The notes under the pieces were generated by a model that did not search any database, was not told the origin of the DNA, and worked only from the letters and a program-made list of their open reading frames with translations. A DNA stretch of 64,000 nucleotides from Acanthornis magna (taxonomy: Eukaryota > Chordata > Aves > Passeriformes > Acanthizidae). The number at the start of each line of letters is the position of its first letter. Positions within the stretch are counted from its first letter, which is position 1. The position numbers were made by a program, and so were the translations under genes. Below are positions 59,101-64,000 of this stretch, piece by piece. The stretch is from NCBI GenBank assembly GCA_036785705.1, contig JAWUZG010000036.1, positions 11,403,501-11,467,500 of the forward strand, read 5' to 3'.

Positions 59101-60492
59101 CTGCTGGCTGCACTGCTTTGGACACAGCCCAGAATAAAATTGGCTTTCTGGGCTGTGAGTGCACATTGATGGGTCATGTACAGCCTCTCATTCAGCAGCA
59201 CCCCAAGTCCATCTCCACAGGGCTGCTCTGAAGCCCTTCACCCCATATTTACCCAATAACAGTTATTCTGCCTACAGTAATTTTGACTGTAGGAGATGCT
59301 GCTGGAGGAAATGACCAAACAGGATACTTGTAGCCAGAAGAGCAGAAACATTTAGGGCTGTTTTGTAAAATTTGTAGCAGTGACTTGGGCTGAGGTGCAA
59401 GGAAAAGTTCAAGGAGATTAATGTATAATAAATCATAAGTGGGTGTAGGGTTGCAGTGTAGGAGCTGTGTCAAGATGCTTGTGTACATTATTGTAACCAT
59501 GCAACTGAGTGGTGGAGTGGTCCATGGACTCTTGAATGGCACAGGAGTAGAAAGACAGATCACTTACTGTTCCACTGCCTTTGCCAACTGAAGAACTAAG
59601 GCTTAAAAAAAACCAAACTCCAAAATAGAGTTTTGGGGTAGTTCTAGAAGCAGCAAACTTGTGAATCCCATAATGGTCTATGGTTTTTGAGGAAGGCTTA
59701 ACAAGTTCTTGAAAGAAAAATCCACTAGGAATTGCTCAACAGCCCAGAAAGTCCTATGGCTAGATACTTGTTCGAGACTGTAAAGACAGTAGAAAGGACA
59801 AGCATTTGGAAACTGCTTCAAGGAAATGCCTCACAGAGAAATTTACTGTGCAAACAGAAATGAAGTTTAAGACATTTGGCTTCTAGATAAATTGAACAGG
59901 CCTGTAGAACAAACTATTACTTTGAGTAATTCAGGACCAGTGACATGATTTGGCACAAAGTCTTCCCTTGGTCTGTCATGCAGGTAGCATAATTCGGTGT
60001 ATGAGGCGTCTAGAAGAACTGCTTCGGCAGATGTGCCAGGCTGCAAAAGCCATTGGGAACACGGAACTGGAAAATAAGTTTGCAGAGGGTATGTATTTCA
60101 CTTTCACAGTATATGAAGCAATTTTAGAAGAAAAAGTGATGGGGAAGAAGGGGCTGCACAGGTACTGAGGGCGGAAGGTGAATAATTACATAATGTGAAT
60201 TTCTGGTTTTGACTTCACGGTAAACAGCACCATTGCTCTCTGTCACCTTTCCACATAACATCTGTGTTACAAAGTTTGATTTAAAGAGGTGGATACTGAC
60301 AGTTTAACTAAGTTTGTGGCTGAAAATGGATGTACAATGACTTCCATTTAACACTTGTAACATGCTTGTAACTGTACTTAAAATAGTGGCTGTGTCAGTT
60401 AAGACTCTTAGATATTAATATGTTTTTCCTTCTTAATAGGGATTACAAAAATCAAGAGAGACATTGTGTTTGCTGCAAGCCTTTACCTGTAA
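19064..60492 (+). CDS. MTREX: MTREX (MTR4/SKIV2L2), nuclear exosome RNA helicase, complete
   Basis: MTREX is the 3'-5' DExH helicase that feeds RNA to the nuclear exosome in TRAMP, NEXT and PAXT assemblies. Exons: 19064-19179, 19894-20025, 20835-20901, 22637-22699, 23214-23326, 24156-24330, 25276-25366, 25717-25841, 27025-27123, 27915-28017, 28157-28288, 29447-29526, 30173-30283, 30945-31046, 32398-32523, 43942-44092, 45889-46061, 46348-46416, 50493-50621, 51612-51722, 52041-52229, 53340-53503, 54890-54995, 56210-56266, 56647-56809, 59984-60088, 60440-60492. The sum is 3105 nt: 1034 residues plus stop, against about 1042 in human. Visible: N-terminal [19 protein letters not shown] (153-160), DEIH (244-247), SAT (275-277), [10 protein letters not shown] (511-520), the arch/KOW segment, and the C-terminal helical domain ending AASLYL. 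The N terminus differs most. The frame stays open upstream of the ATG, so the start is chosen by homology and Kozak context. Confidence 0.98.
19360..19640 (+). mobile_element. CR1 LINE 3' end (sense)
   Basis: Text such as AATAGGACAAGAGGCAACAG, GTGCACTGGAACAGATTGCC and GGTTGGACTAGGTGACCCCC runs to the CR1 tail ATTCTGTGATTCTGTGA at 19621-19637. It lies in MTREX intron 1, 180 bp after exon 1. Confidence 0.92.
19894..20025 (+). CDS. MTREX: MTREX coding exon 2
   Basis: Residues 39-82, starting GKRLEEKP and ending [13 protein letters not shown]. This is the variable basic/acidic N-terminal linker. Acceptor TTACAG, donor GTAAGT. Confidence 0.93.
20835..20901 (+). CDS. MTREX: MTREX coding exon 3
   Basis: Residues 83-105: [19 protein letters not shown] and then THE. 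Strongly conserved. Donor GTGAGT. Confidence 0.96.
21005..21435 (-). mobile_element. CR1 LINE fragment (antisense)
   Basis: ATCACAGAATCACAGATTTC is a CR1 tail complement; GGTTGGAAAAGGCCTTTGAC and CATTGATCCAGCCTCTCCTA follow, ending near 21435. It lies in MTREX intron 3, antisense to the gene. Confidence 0.88.
21436..22636. other. Rest of MTREX intron 3, nothing recognised
   Basis: 1.2 kb of AT-rich sequence with no frame, RNA gene or repeat that I recognise. Confidence 0.6.
22637..22699 (+). CDS. MTREX: MTREX coding exon 4
   Basis: Residues 106-126: [20 protein letters not shown] followed by K. A short 21-codon exon between the N-terminal linker and RecA1. Confidence 0.94.
23214..23326 (+). 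CDS. MTREX: MTREX coding exon 5 (Walker A)
   Basis: Residues 127-163. It opens [14 protein letters not shown] (Q-motif-like) and carries the Walker A AHTSAGKT at 153-160. The exon must end at GA before GTAAGT, because the later GT would add an in-frame stop. Confidence 0.97.
24156..24330 (+). CDS. MTREX: MTREX coding exon 6 (motifs Ia/Ib)
   Basis: Residues 164-222, including [20 protein letters not shown] and [18 protein letters not shown]. These are the RNA-contacting motifs of RecA1. Confidence 0.97.
24331..25275. other. MTREX intron 6, nothing recognised
   Basis: 945 bp of ordinary AT-rich intron. The short plus-strand frame at 24736-24945 has no homology feature. Confidence 0.6.
25276..25366 (+). 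CDS. MTREX: MTREX coding exon 7 (DEIH box)
   Basis: Residues 223-252: [16 protein letters not shown] and then the DEIH box at 244-247. Human has MRDSE at the exon 7/8 joint; here it reads MRDTE. Confidence 0.97.
25717..25841 (+). CDS. MTREX: MTREX coding exon 8 (SAT motif)
   Basis: Residues 253-294 with [20 protein letters not shown] (SAT at 275-277) and [10 protein letters not shown], the end of RecA1. Confidence 0.97.
25842..27024. other. MTREX intron 8, nothing recognised
   Basis: 1.18 kb AT-rich intron. The plus frame at 25817-26110 is a readthrough of the end of exon 8 region in another frame and carries no domain. Confidence 0.6.
27025..27123 (+). CDS. MTREX: MTREX coding exon 9
   Basis: Residues 295-327: [20 protein letters not shown] and then GLHLVVDEN. 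This is the start of RecA2. Phase 0 at both ends. Confidence 0.97.
27915..28017 (+). CDS. MTREX: MTREX coding exon 10
   Basis: Residues 328-361: [20 protein letters not shown] and the basic [12 protein letters not shown] linker. Donor GTGAGT. Confidence 0.97.
28157..28288 (+). CDS. MTREX: MTREX coding exon 11 (motif IV)
   Basis: Residues 362-405: [20 protein letters not shown], then [20 protein letters not shown]. It contains the RecA2 strand of motif IV. Confidence 0.97.
28289..29446. other. MTREX intron 11, nothing recognised
   Basis: 1.16 kb without recognised repeats, RNA genes or exons. Confidence 0.6.
29447..29526 (+). CDS. MTREX: MTREX coding exon 12
   Basis: Residues 406-432: [20 protein letters not shown], then EDKKLPQ. 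Acceptor TTCTTAG, donor GTGAGT. Confidence 0.97.
30173..30283 (+). CDS. MTREX: MTREX coding exon 13
   Basis: Residues 433-469: [20 protein letters not shown], then [13 protein letters not shown]. It carries the conserved RGIGIHHGG segment of Ski2-like helicases. Confidence 0.97.
30945..31046 (+). CDS. MTREX: MTREX coding exon 14 (motif V)
   Basis: Residues 470-503: [20 protein letters not shown] is motif V. The following segment reads [13 protein letters not shown], where human has TNARKFDG: two substitutions at residues 492 and 494. Confidence 0.97.
31047..32397. other. MTREX intron 14, small hairpin only
   Basis: 1.35 kb AT-rich intron. The only structure noticed is an 8-bp inverted repeat, GAAGATAC at 32056-32063 and GTATCTTC at 32067-32074, with a 3-base loop. 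Confidence 0.55.
32398..32523 (+). CDS. MTREX: MTREX coding exon 15 (motif VI)
   Basis: Residues 504-545: [20 protein letters not shown] with motif VI at 511-520, then [14 protein letters not shown]. The 11.4-kb intron 15 follows. Confidence 0.97.
34985..35175. other. Unidentified GC-rich island in MTREX intron 15
   Basis: About 190 bp with CpGs (GCCACCCGCCACGCTCTATTG, shortened, and GCTGTGGCGCTGCTCATTGC) in an intron that is otherwise AT-rich. A 63-codon plus-strand frame and a 72-codon minus-strand frame cover it, but neither resembles a known protein. It may be a decayed repeat, a regulatory element or an old insertion. Confidence 0.4.
35797..36365 (-). mobile_element. CR1 LINE fragment (antisense) with broken ORF2 end
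   Basis: Starts AATTTTAGAATAATCAAGGT and contains GCAACCTGTTCCAGTGCCTG and CTCCTCTTCTCCAGGATAAG. The minus strand reads two overlapping-phase pieces of the CR1 ORF2 C terminus (35881-36096 with [10 protein letters not shown]; 36101-36322 with [11 protein letters not shown]), split by frameshifts. Antisense to MTREX. Confidence 0.92.
43310..43450 (-). mobile_element. CR1 LINE fragment (antisense)
   Basis: CATCTTGTCCAAGACTCCAG, CTCAAGCAGGGTGGTGTAGA and GCAGGGTGCCCAGGACCACA are CR1 complement text. Truncated at both ends. It lies near the 3' end of MTREX intron 15. Confidence 0.82.
43942..44092 (+). CDS. MTREX: MTREX coding exon 16
   Basis: Residues 546-595: [20 protein letters not shown] through [19 protein letters not shown], the winged-helix segment leading into the arch. 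It ends with a split Arg codon where human has Lys. Confidence 0.97.
44093..45888. other. MTREX intron 16
   Basis: 1.8 kb intron. It holds a small tandem duplication at 44733-44777 and is otherwise unremarkable. Confidence 0.6.
44733..44777 (+). repeat. 25-bp tandem duplication
   Basis: ATGAGCAGTTCACCTATTCA occurs at 44733 and again at 44758, identical over 20 bases with a 5-base spacer. It is probably a recent slippage duplication. Confidence 0.8.
45889..46061 (+). CDS. MTREX: MTREX coding exon 17 (arch)
   Basis: Residues 596-653: [19 protein letters not shown] (written IIIPNEENV in this genome), arch stalk helices, then [17 protein letters not shown] at the start of the KOW fold. The first residues differ from human VKNSEEQYNK. 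Confidence 0.96.
46348..46416 (+). CDS. MTREX: MTREX coding exon 18 (KOW)
   Basis: Residues 654-676: [20 protein letters not shown] and then NVK. This is the KOW beta-barrel that in MTR4 binds RNA and arch-interaction-motif proteins such as NVL and NOP53. Confidence 0.97.
46417..50492. other. MTREX intron 18 (4.1 kb), nothing recognised
   Basis: The second-largest MTREX intron. I see no CR1, LTR, microsatellite, RNA gene or nested exon in it, on either strand. Confidence 0.6.
50493..50621 (+). CDS. MTREX: MTREX coding exon 19 (KOW)
   Basis: Residues 677-719: [20 protein letters not shown], then a charged Lys/Glu/Pro loop up to KGEMQ. Donor GTTTGT. Confidence 0.96.
50860..51030 (-). mobile_element. 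CR1 LINE 3' fragment (antisense)
   Basis: GATCATTAAGGTTGGAAAAG, CTCCAAAGTCATTGAGTCCA and GGTGACTCCACCACCTCTCT match the complement of a CR1 3' end. It lies in MTREX intron 19. Confidence 0.88.
51612..51722 (+). CDS. MTREX: MTREX coding exon 20 (KOW)
   Basis: Residues 720-756: [20 protein letters not shown], then [17 protein letters not shown]. Donor GTAAGT. Confidence 0.97.
52041..52229 (+). CDS. MTREX: MTREX coding exon 21 (arch return helix)
   Basis: Residues 757-819: [20 protein letters not shown] through [15 protein letters not shown] to CEKKAQ. The longest MTREX exon, 63 codons. Confidence 0.97.
53128..53179 (+). repeat. (ATT)11 microsatellite followed by (GTT)n
   Basis: Eleven perfect ATT units at 53128-53160, then GTTGTTGTTGCTGTTGTTT. 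It lies in MTREX intron 21, 160 bp before exon 22. The minus-strand poly-Asn frame over it is an artefact of the repeat. Confidence 0.95.
53340..53503 (+). CDS. MTREX: MTREX coding exon 22
   Basis: Residues 820-873: [20 protein letters not shown] through [20 protein letters not shown]. Human has IAIDIKSAKREL. Acceptor follows a C-rich tract (CCCCCCCAG). Confidence 0.97.
53504..54889. other. MTREX intron 22, nothing recognised
   Basis: 1.39 kb; only a (CAG)5-like run near 54502-54516 is notable. Confidence 0.6.
54890..54995 (+). CDS. MTREX: MTREX coding exon 23
   Basis: Residues 874-909: [20 protein letters not shown], then [15 protein letters not shown], in the C-terminal helical (DSHCT) domain. 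Confidence 0.97.
54996..56209. other. MTREX intron 23, nothing recognised
   Basis: 1.2 kb of ordinary AT-rich intron without repeats or frames that I recognise. Confidence 0.6.
56210..56266 (+). CDS. MTREX: MTREX coding exon 24
   Basis: Residues 910-928: [20 protein letters not shown] 19-codon microexon with acceptor TTTTTCAG and donor GTAATT. Confidence 0.97.
56647..56809 (+). CDS. MTREX: MTREX coding exon 25
   Basis: Residues 929-982: [20 protein letters not shown], then [25 protein letters not shown] domain. It ends with a split Gly codon. Confidence 0.97.
58390..58560. other. Unidentified GC-rich patch in MTREX intron 25
   Basis: About 170 bp, for example GGGCCTGCCATGGCGCAGCA and GGGGCAGCTGCCCAGAGGTC. 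The minus strand has a 65-codon frame over it with no recognised domain. Possibly a decayed repeat. Confidence 0.35.
58855..59250 (-). mobile_element. CR1 LINE fragment (antisense)
   Basis: TGCTCAGAGCCCCATCCAAC, CTCTTCTCTAGGCTGAACAA, CCCAACTCTCTCAGCCTGTC and CTCATTCAGCAGCACCCCAA are diagnostic CR1 complement text. The 3' tail is missing and the body is broken. Confidence 0.9.
59984..60088 (+). CDS. MTREX: MTREX coding exon 26
   Basis: Residues 983-1017: [20 protein letters not shown], then [19 protein letters not shown] domain. Confidence 0.97.
60440..60492 (+). CDS. MTREX: MTREX coding exon 27 with stop codon
   Basis: Residues 1018-1034: [16 protein letters not shown] and TAA at 60490-60492. 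The C terminus is identical to the human ending. Confidence 0.97.
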
Positions 60493-60661
60493 CAGGAGAT
60501 GTCTTCCAGAAACTATATTGACATGATGGAACAAATTCATCAGCGTCACATGTGGCTTCCATATCAAGTAATTCCTTTTAATGGTGTTTACTGAAACCAC
60601 AGTTGATTCAACAAGGCATGTACAAACAGCAGTGTATGTAATATATCTTGTTACTGTTTTC

Positions 60662-60667
60662 AATAAA
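60662..60667 (+). terminator. MTREX: MTREX polyadenylation signal AATAAA
   Basis: The first canonical AATAAA after the stop codon, 170 bp downstream. This gives a short 3' UTR of roughly 190-200 bp. Cleavage would fall near 60680-60700. Confidence 0.7.
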
Positions 60668-60677
60668 AATTTACAAT

Positions 60678-60683
60678 TTTAAT
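60678..60683 (-). terminator. PLPP1: Candidate PLPP1 poly(A) signal ATTAAA
   Basis: The variant hexamer lies 200 bp past the PLPP1 stop, only 11 bp from the MTREX AATAAA on the other strand. No canonical minus-strand AATAAA was seen between 60490 and 60882. Hexamer choice is uncertain; a second ATTAAA is at 60577-60582. Confidence 0.35.
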
Positions 60684-60882
60684 AGCTTTCTTTTAAGCAA
60701 GAGCTTGAACCAACAGAAATTTGAAGTTTAGATATACAATAACTGTGGTAGATGTTACTATATACAGGTAAAGTGAGCATCCAAGAGCAGCAGCAGTCCC
60801 TTAAAGGCATTTACTTATATTACATAGTTAGACTTGTGAAATTTTTTTCATTCAGAGCAACACAGGTGATGTGGGTCATTCT

Positions 60883-61008
60883 TCACGGTTGATGATTGCT
60901 GCCAAAGTGATTTCCATTTGTTGGAGTCTCATGTAGGGTTGTGTGGGAATCTTCTTTTGGTTGAAATGTACATCCCCTTACTTTGAAGAAGTCCGACACA
61001 TACACAAC
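60883..61008 (-). CDS. PLPP1: PLPP1 last coding exon with stop codon
   Basis: 41 codons plus TGA at 60883-60885. It begins VVYVSDFFK and ends [13 protein letters not shown]. Between them the tail reads [11 protein letters not shown], where human has a Glu/Arg/Lys-rich stretch; the Cys is not in the human sequence as I recall it. Acceptor CACTTAG. Confidence 0.94.
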   Translation of the reverse strand, partial: VVYVSDFFKVRGCTFQPKEDSHTTLHETPTNGNHFGSNHQP

Positions 61009-63253
61009 CTAAGTGAACAAATTAGTGTTAAGATCCTGCACTCATAAGTCTTCGAAACAATGGCTCTGCAGAAGGCAGATTCTATGATTAAAACTAATAA
61101 AAAGCTTAATCAGTTTAAAACATTAGAAAATGGCTAGGAGGTCTTGTACAAAATTCAAACATCTGTTCTTTCAATAGCCTTTTCTCCTTGCTATTGACAT
61201 TTACCCGCTGATGGTTTAAGCCAAATGCAGTGCTTGTGCTAACTAACTGCTGACTGCCTTACCAGGCACTGCTTCATTACAACAGCCATAGTTTGAACAG
61301 CTCTAAATGGAGGAGCAAAATGTGCTGAGGGCCCACAATGCAAATATAGTTAAATTTTTTGTATAATTTATGTAGAACAGGAGAGGTGGTGCTTTAGCTG
61401 GACCCAGCAGCTGTAAGGCCAGCTCTGCCTACATAGTCCTTTCCTGCATTCCTTTGAACCTACCAACTCACTTTCTCACAGCTAGGAGACATCTCCCTGA
61501 CTACAAGACAGGTGCTTGATCCAGTTCTGCAGCTTGCTGTCTTCCACTGCTCACTTCACCAAGTCCCATAGCAGATGTGCTGGGCACAGTCCTGCATGGA
61601 GTGCAATAAATGAGAAACTGCACATGATCCCTTCCCTTCCTGCATTGTGTCTTCCCCTCCCACCGCAACCCCGATAACTGCAGAACACTGTCCATGGCAG
61701 AAGAGACAACGTCCCCCCACACTGGCAGCTGGCTGATGACCCAGCACACTGCTGCAGCCACACACTGGGGAGTTTCAGCTTCCACTTAATGCCAGATTCC
61801 CTGAGTTCAATTTAAGTGATCTATTTGCAGTTGCTGCGCCACCATGCTCTAACCTCAGCTTGCTGTTCCTGGAGAGGAACTCGCCAGTTCTTTCAAATAA
61901 GAGTTTGGGGGTGGTGGTTGGTGCTAGAGTATATTTTTTTTATAATTTCCTGACTTTTCAATTCTGCTCACTGTAATGTTACCTTCTACGCTTTGTTGTA
62001 TTACTAAGCACCTTCTGAACCATCCAACATCTTTGACTAAACTTGTTTGCCTAATAAAAGTGTCCTTTCCTCTTCAATCTCTGATGTTTCTTACTCTCTG
62101 AACTCCTTTTCTTTGAATAAGAGATTGGACAAAAGTGAGGAGGGGGTAGGATTATGACAACATGTAGCCATTTAGAACAGCTAATGCAACCTGTAGGGTT
62201 TCCTAGAGCTTCTCCGAGATTTGATTTGATTATTGATTGCAACTTGTAGATAGCTTTGTCTTGAACCATATCTGTCTGCCATGAGAAAGCTGACACAGCA
62301 TTTATTTTGGAGGTGGTTTTCTCCAGCTAAGCCTCAGTTCCTGGTATCTGAATCTTTCAGTATGACCTCAGTTTGCTCCCATCTCTGATCCTAAAGTCTT
62401 TCTTACTGTCTGTCCCTGATCTGTCCCTTCCCATTGTTTAATCAGCTATGGCACCCAGTAGAACTGTTGCCACTCAGTCACCTGGGCCTGCTCTGACAAG
62501 TTTAGCAAGTGTCTGTTCTCTGGGATAGATTTATACTCCTCAATACAGCTAAGCTTCACAGGCTCCTCCTTATAAACACATTTTTAGTACTCGGAATGCA
62601 CACAAGAAATGGTGAAGGGTTTTAGTTTCCCATCAGACTGAAAAAACACAGTGTAAGGTGGCAGAGGCAGACACGTCAATGCTCTCCTTCAAGACCTTTT
62701 TTCCCCTTGATTACCTTGTACAGAGTTCTCTGCTATTGTACTTGAGATTTAGAATTTGGCTAGAAGCAAAAGGCATTATTCGTGTAGAGAGGCCTACATG
62801 GTTTGCAGTTGACCATTTCCCATCTTAGTTATTTGGAAAGCTCTTGAGCAGAGCATTTCATGTTGTCCAACAGCTAAAACTGCCACTTACATCATTGGGC
62901 CAAAGACTGCCTCACTCCCTAAAGTACTCTTGCTACACCCAGTTCAAGGAGTTGTTTCCCTGCTTCAGCAATTTTAGAAATACAGGTTTGCTTTTCTCTG
63001 AACACAGCCTGCAATTCTAAGGTGCTGTTCATAAAAGCAGCATTCACACATGCAAACTTCCTCAGGAATTACTTACAATGAGCACAGCTACCAAAGCTCC
63101 CTGGATAAGTCCTGTTAAAACATCACTCCAGTGATGCTTGTAGTCAGAAACACGTGAGAGACCCACATAGATAGATGCAGCAATGAGACCAAATTGTATA
63201 GTAGGACGTACAAGTCTTGCCCAGTCTCCTTTCATTCTTGCCTGAAGATAAAG
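60883..63253 (-). CDS. PLPP1: PLPP1 phosphatidate phosphatase (last two coding exons)
   Basis: PLPP1 (LPP1, PPAP2A) is a multi-pass membrane phosphatase that dephosphorylates phosphatidate, lysophosphatidate and related lipids at the plasma membrane. The window holds the last two coding exons, 63077-63253 and 60883-61008: 303 nt, 100 residues plus stop. The first contains [18 protein letters not shown], the C3 phosphatase motif with its catalytic-site His and Asp. It is flanked by hydrophobic segments matching the last two transmembrane helices. The second encodes the cytoplasmic tail ending SNHQP, as in human. The C1 and C2 motifs are upstream of the window beyond 64000. PLPP2 and PLPP3 share C3, but the HTTLHETPT tail identifies PLPP1. 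Confidence 0.95.
61009..63076. other. PLPP1 last intron, nothing recognised
   Basis: 2.07 kb. A moderately GC-rich stretch at about 61560-61790 has overlapping short minus-strand frames without recognisable domains. No repeat family identified. Confidence 0.6.
63077..63253 (-). CDS. PLPP1: PLPP1 penultimate exon (C3 motif)
   Basis: 59 codons: [33 protein letters not shown] (membrane helix), [15 protein letters not shown] (C3), and [10 protein letters not shown] (start of the last helix). Acceptor TTTCAG, donor GTAAGT, phase 0 at both ends. Confidence 0.96.
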
Positions 63254-64000
63254 CTGAAAGAAAAAGAAGTTATAAAATGTAATAAGCACAGGAGCAGTAA
63301 AATTGTGTTGGGTCTTTTCAAAGAGTTGATTGAAATTTGCATTGAGATAATATCCACACCTGTTCTAGGTGCTGTAGGTATACTCTCAAGGCTGCCAAGG
63401 CAGAATTTGATGGTTTTGGTCTTTATTTTATATAAACGCCGACATGTTCTATTTGTGGCAATGTGACAAGCATTTTCAGGATAAAGGTTCTGGTAATACT
63501 AGAGCCACGTAAAGCTTAAAAAGAGCCCAGTGGGAAGTCAAACCAGTATTCTACTCCTGCATGAGCTACAAGTAAGCCTTACACAGAAAACAAAATAGCT
63601 TACATAGAGCTGACAAGTTTCTGAACTTCATTCTCAATTCCAGTCACCTTTAGTATTACCAGCTTTTAGCATAGTATTCCAGCTGTAGCCAAGTATCAGA
63701 ACTAACTTGATACAATGATCACATTTCTCAGTTGTCACTGGTATAGTTCACTGAACTCTCTTGGTTCCTCACCCATTTCAGCTGCATATTACCATGCTCT
63801 GGTGGATATGTGAAGTTCCCGTGTTTTTTCCCTCCCCTCAGCTGTGCTTTTGTTGCGTATATATATACTTTTGATGCGTTACCTCCAATTCACAGCATTT
63901 TTTACTTTCCCATCTAATCTAATCCAAGACCTTGCTTTTGTTTCTTCTCTGGTCTCTTTAGGATCTGCCTGTCTACATCTGTCTGGCTCTCTAATTTCTT
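63254..64000. other. PLPP1 upstream intron, partial
   Basis: 747 bp of intron running off the window edge. No exon or repeat recognised; a (TA)n-like TATATATATA occurs near 63858. Confidence 0.6.

Larger units (their letters stand above)
56810..59983. other. MTREX intron 25 (3.2 kb)
   Basis: It contains a GC-rich patch at 58390-58560 and a CR1 fragment at 58855-59250. No coding exon seen. Confidence 0.65.
60493..60882. other. Convergent MTREX/PLPP1 3' UTR interval
   Basis: 390 bp between the two stop codons. It holds the MTREX 3' UTR and AATAAA plus the beginning of the PLPP1 3' UTR on the other strand. No coding potential or repeat is seen. Minus-strand ATTAAA hexamers at 60678-60683 and 60577-60582 are candidate PLPP1 poly(A) signals. 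Confidence 0.7.

Noticed and set aside
1..64000. CRISPR arrays, operons, bacterial signals, tRNA or rRNA genes
   Set aside because: Nothing of the kind was seen; the window is intron-rich vertebrate sequence. Short RNA genes could still be missed by eye.

Overview
The window is vertebrate nuclear DNA, most likely from a bird. It has long AT-rich introns with GT-AG exons, one sharp CpG-rich promoter island near 18.3-19.3 kb, and at least ten fragments of CR1, the dominant avian LINE. Two LTR-like elements (about 1-683 and 11585-12110) resemble, from memory, endogenous-retrovirus LTRs common in songbirds, so a passerine is my best guess. The gene order DHX29-MTREX-PLPP1 matches human 5q11.2, which corresponds to the avian Z chromosome; Z linkage is inference.

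Layout. (1) 715-18694, minus strand: the first 20 coding exons of DHX29, a ribosome-associated DExH helicase. They add up to 3048 nt (1016 codons) with all phases consistent; the C-terminal exons lie left of position 1. (2) 18695-19063: a 369-bp gap between divergent start codons, a CpG-rich bidirectional promoter with CCAAT, ETS, E2F-like and YY1-like motifs. (3) 19064-60492, plus strand: the complete coding sequence of MTREX (MTR4/SKIV2L2) in 27 exons, 3105 nt including stop, 1034 residues. Its largest intron is intron 15 (11.4 kb). (4) 60493-60882: a 390-bp convergent gap in which the 3' UTRs of MTREX and PLPP1 meet and may overlap. (5) 60883-63253, minus strand: the last two coding exons of PLPP1, a phosphatidate phosphatase; upstream exons lie beyond 64000.

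Function. DHX29 acts on the 43S initiation complex in the cytoplasm. MTREX feeds RNA to the nuclear exosome. PLPP1 is a membrane lipid phosphatase. They form no operon-like unit; the shared feature is the head-to-head promoter of two housekeeping RNA helicases.

I found no convincing new biological system. The points worth a second look are an LTR lying about 31 bp from a DHX29 splice donor, an internal tandem duplication in another LTR, a GC-rich pentamer array beside the DHX29 exon 1 donor, a substitution in a conserved MTREX helicase region, and a few GC-rich intronic islands I cannot explain. Exon boundaries were set by hand from translated homology recalled from family knowledge plus GT/AG sites; no alignment was run.
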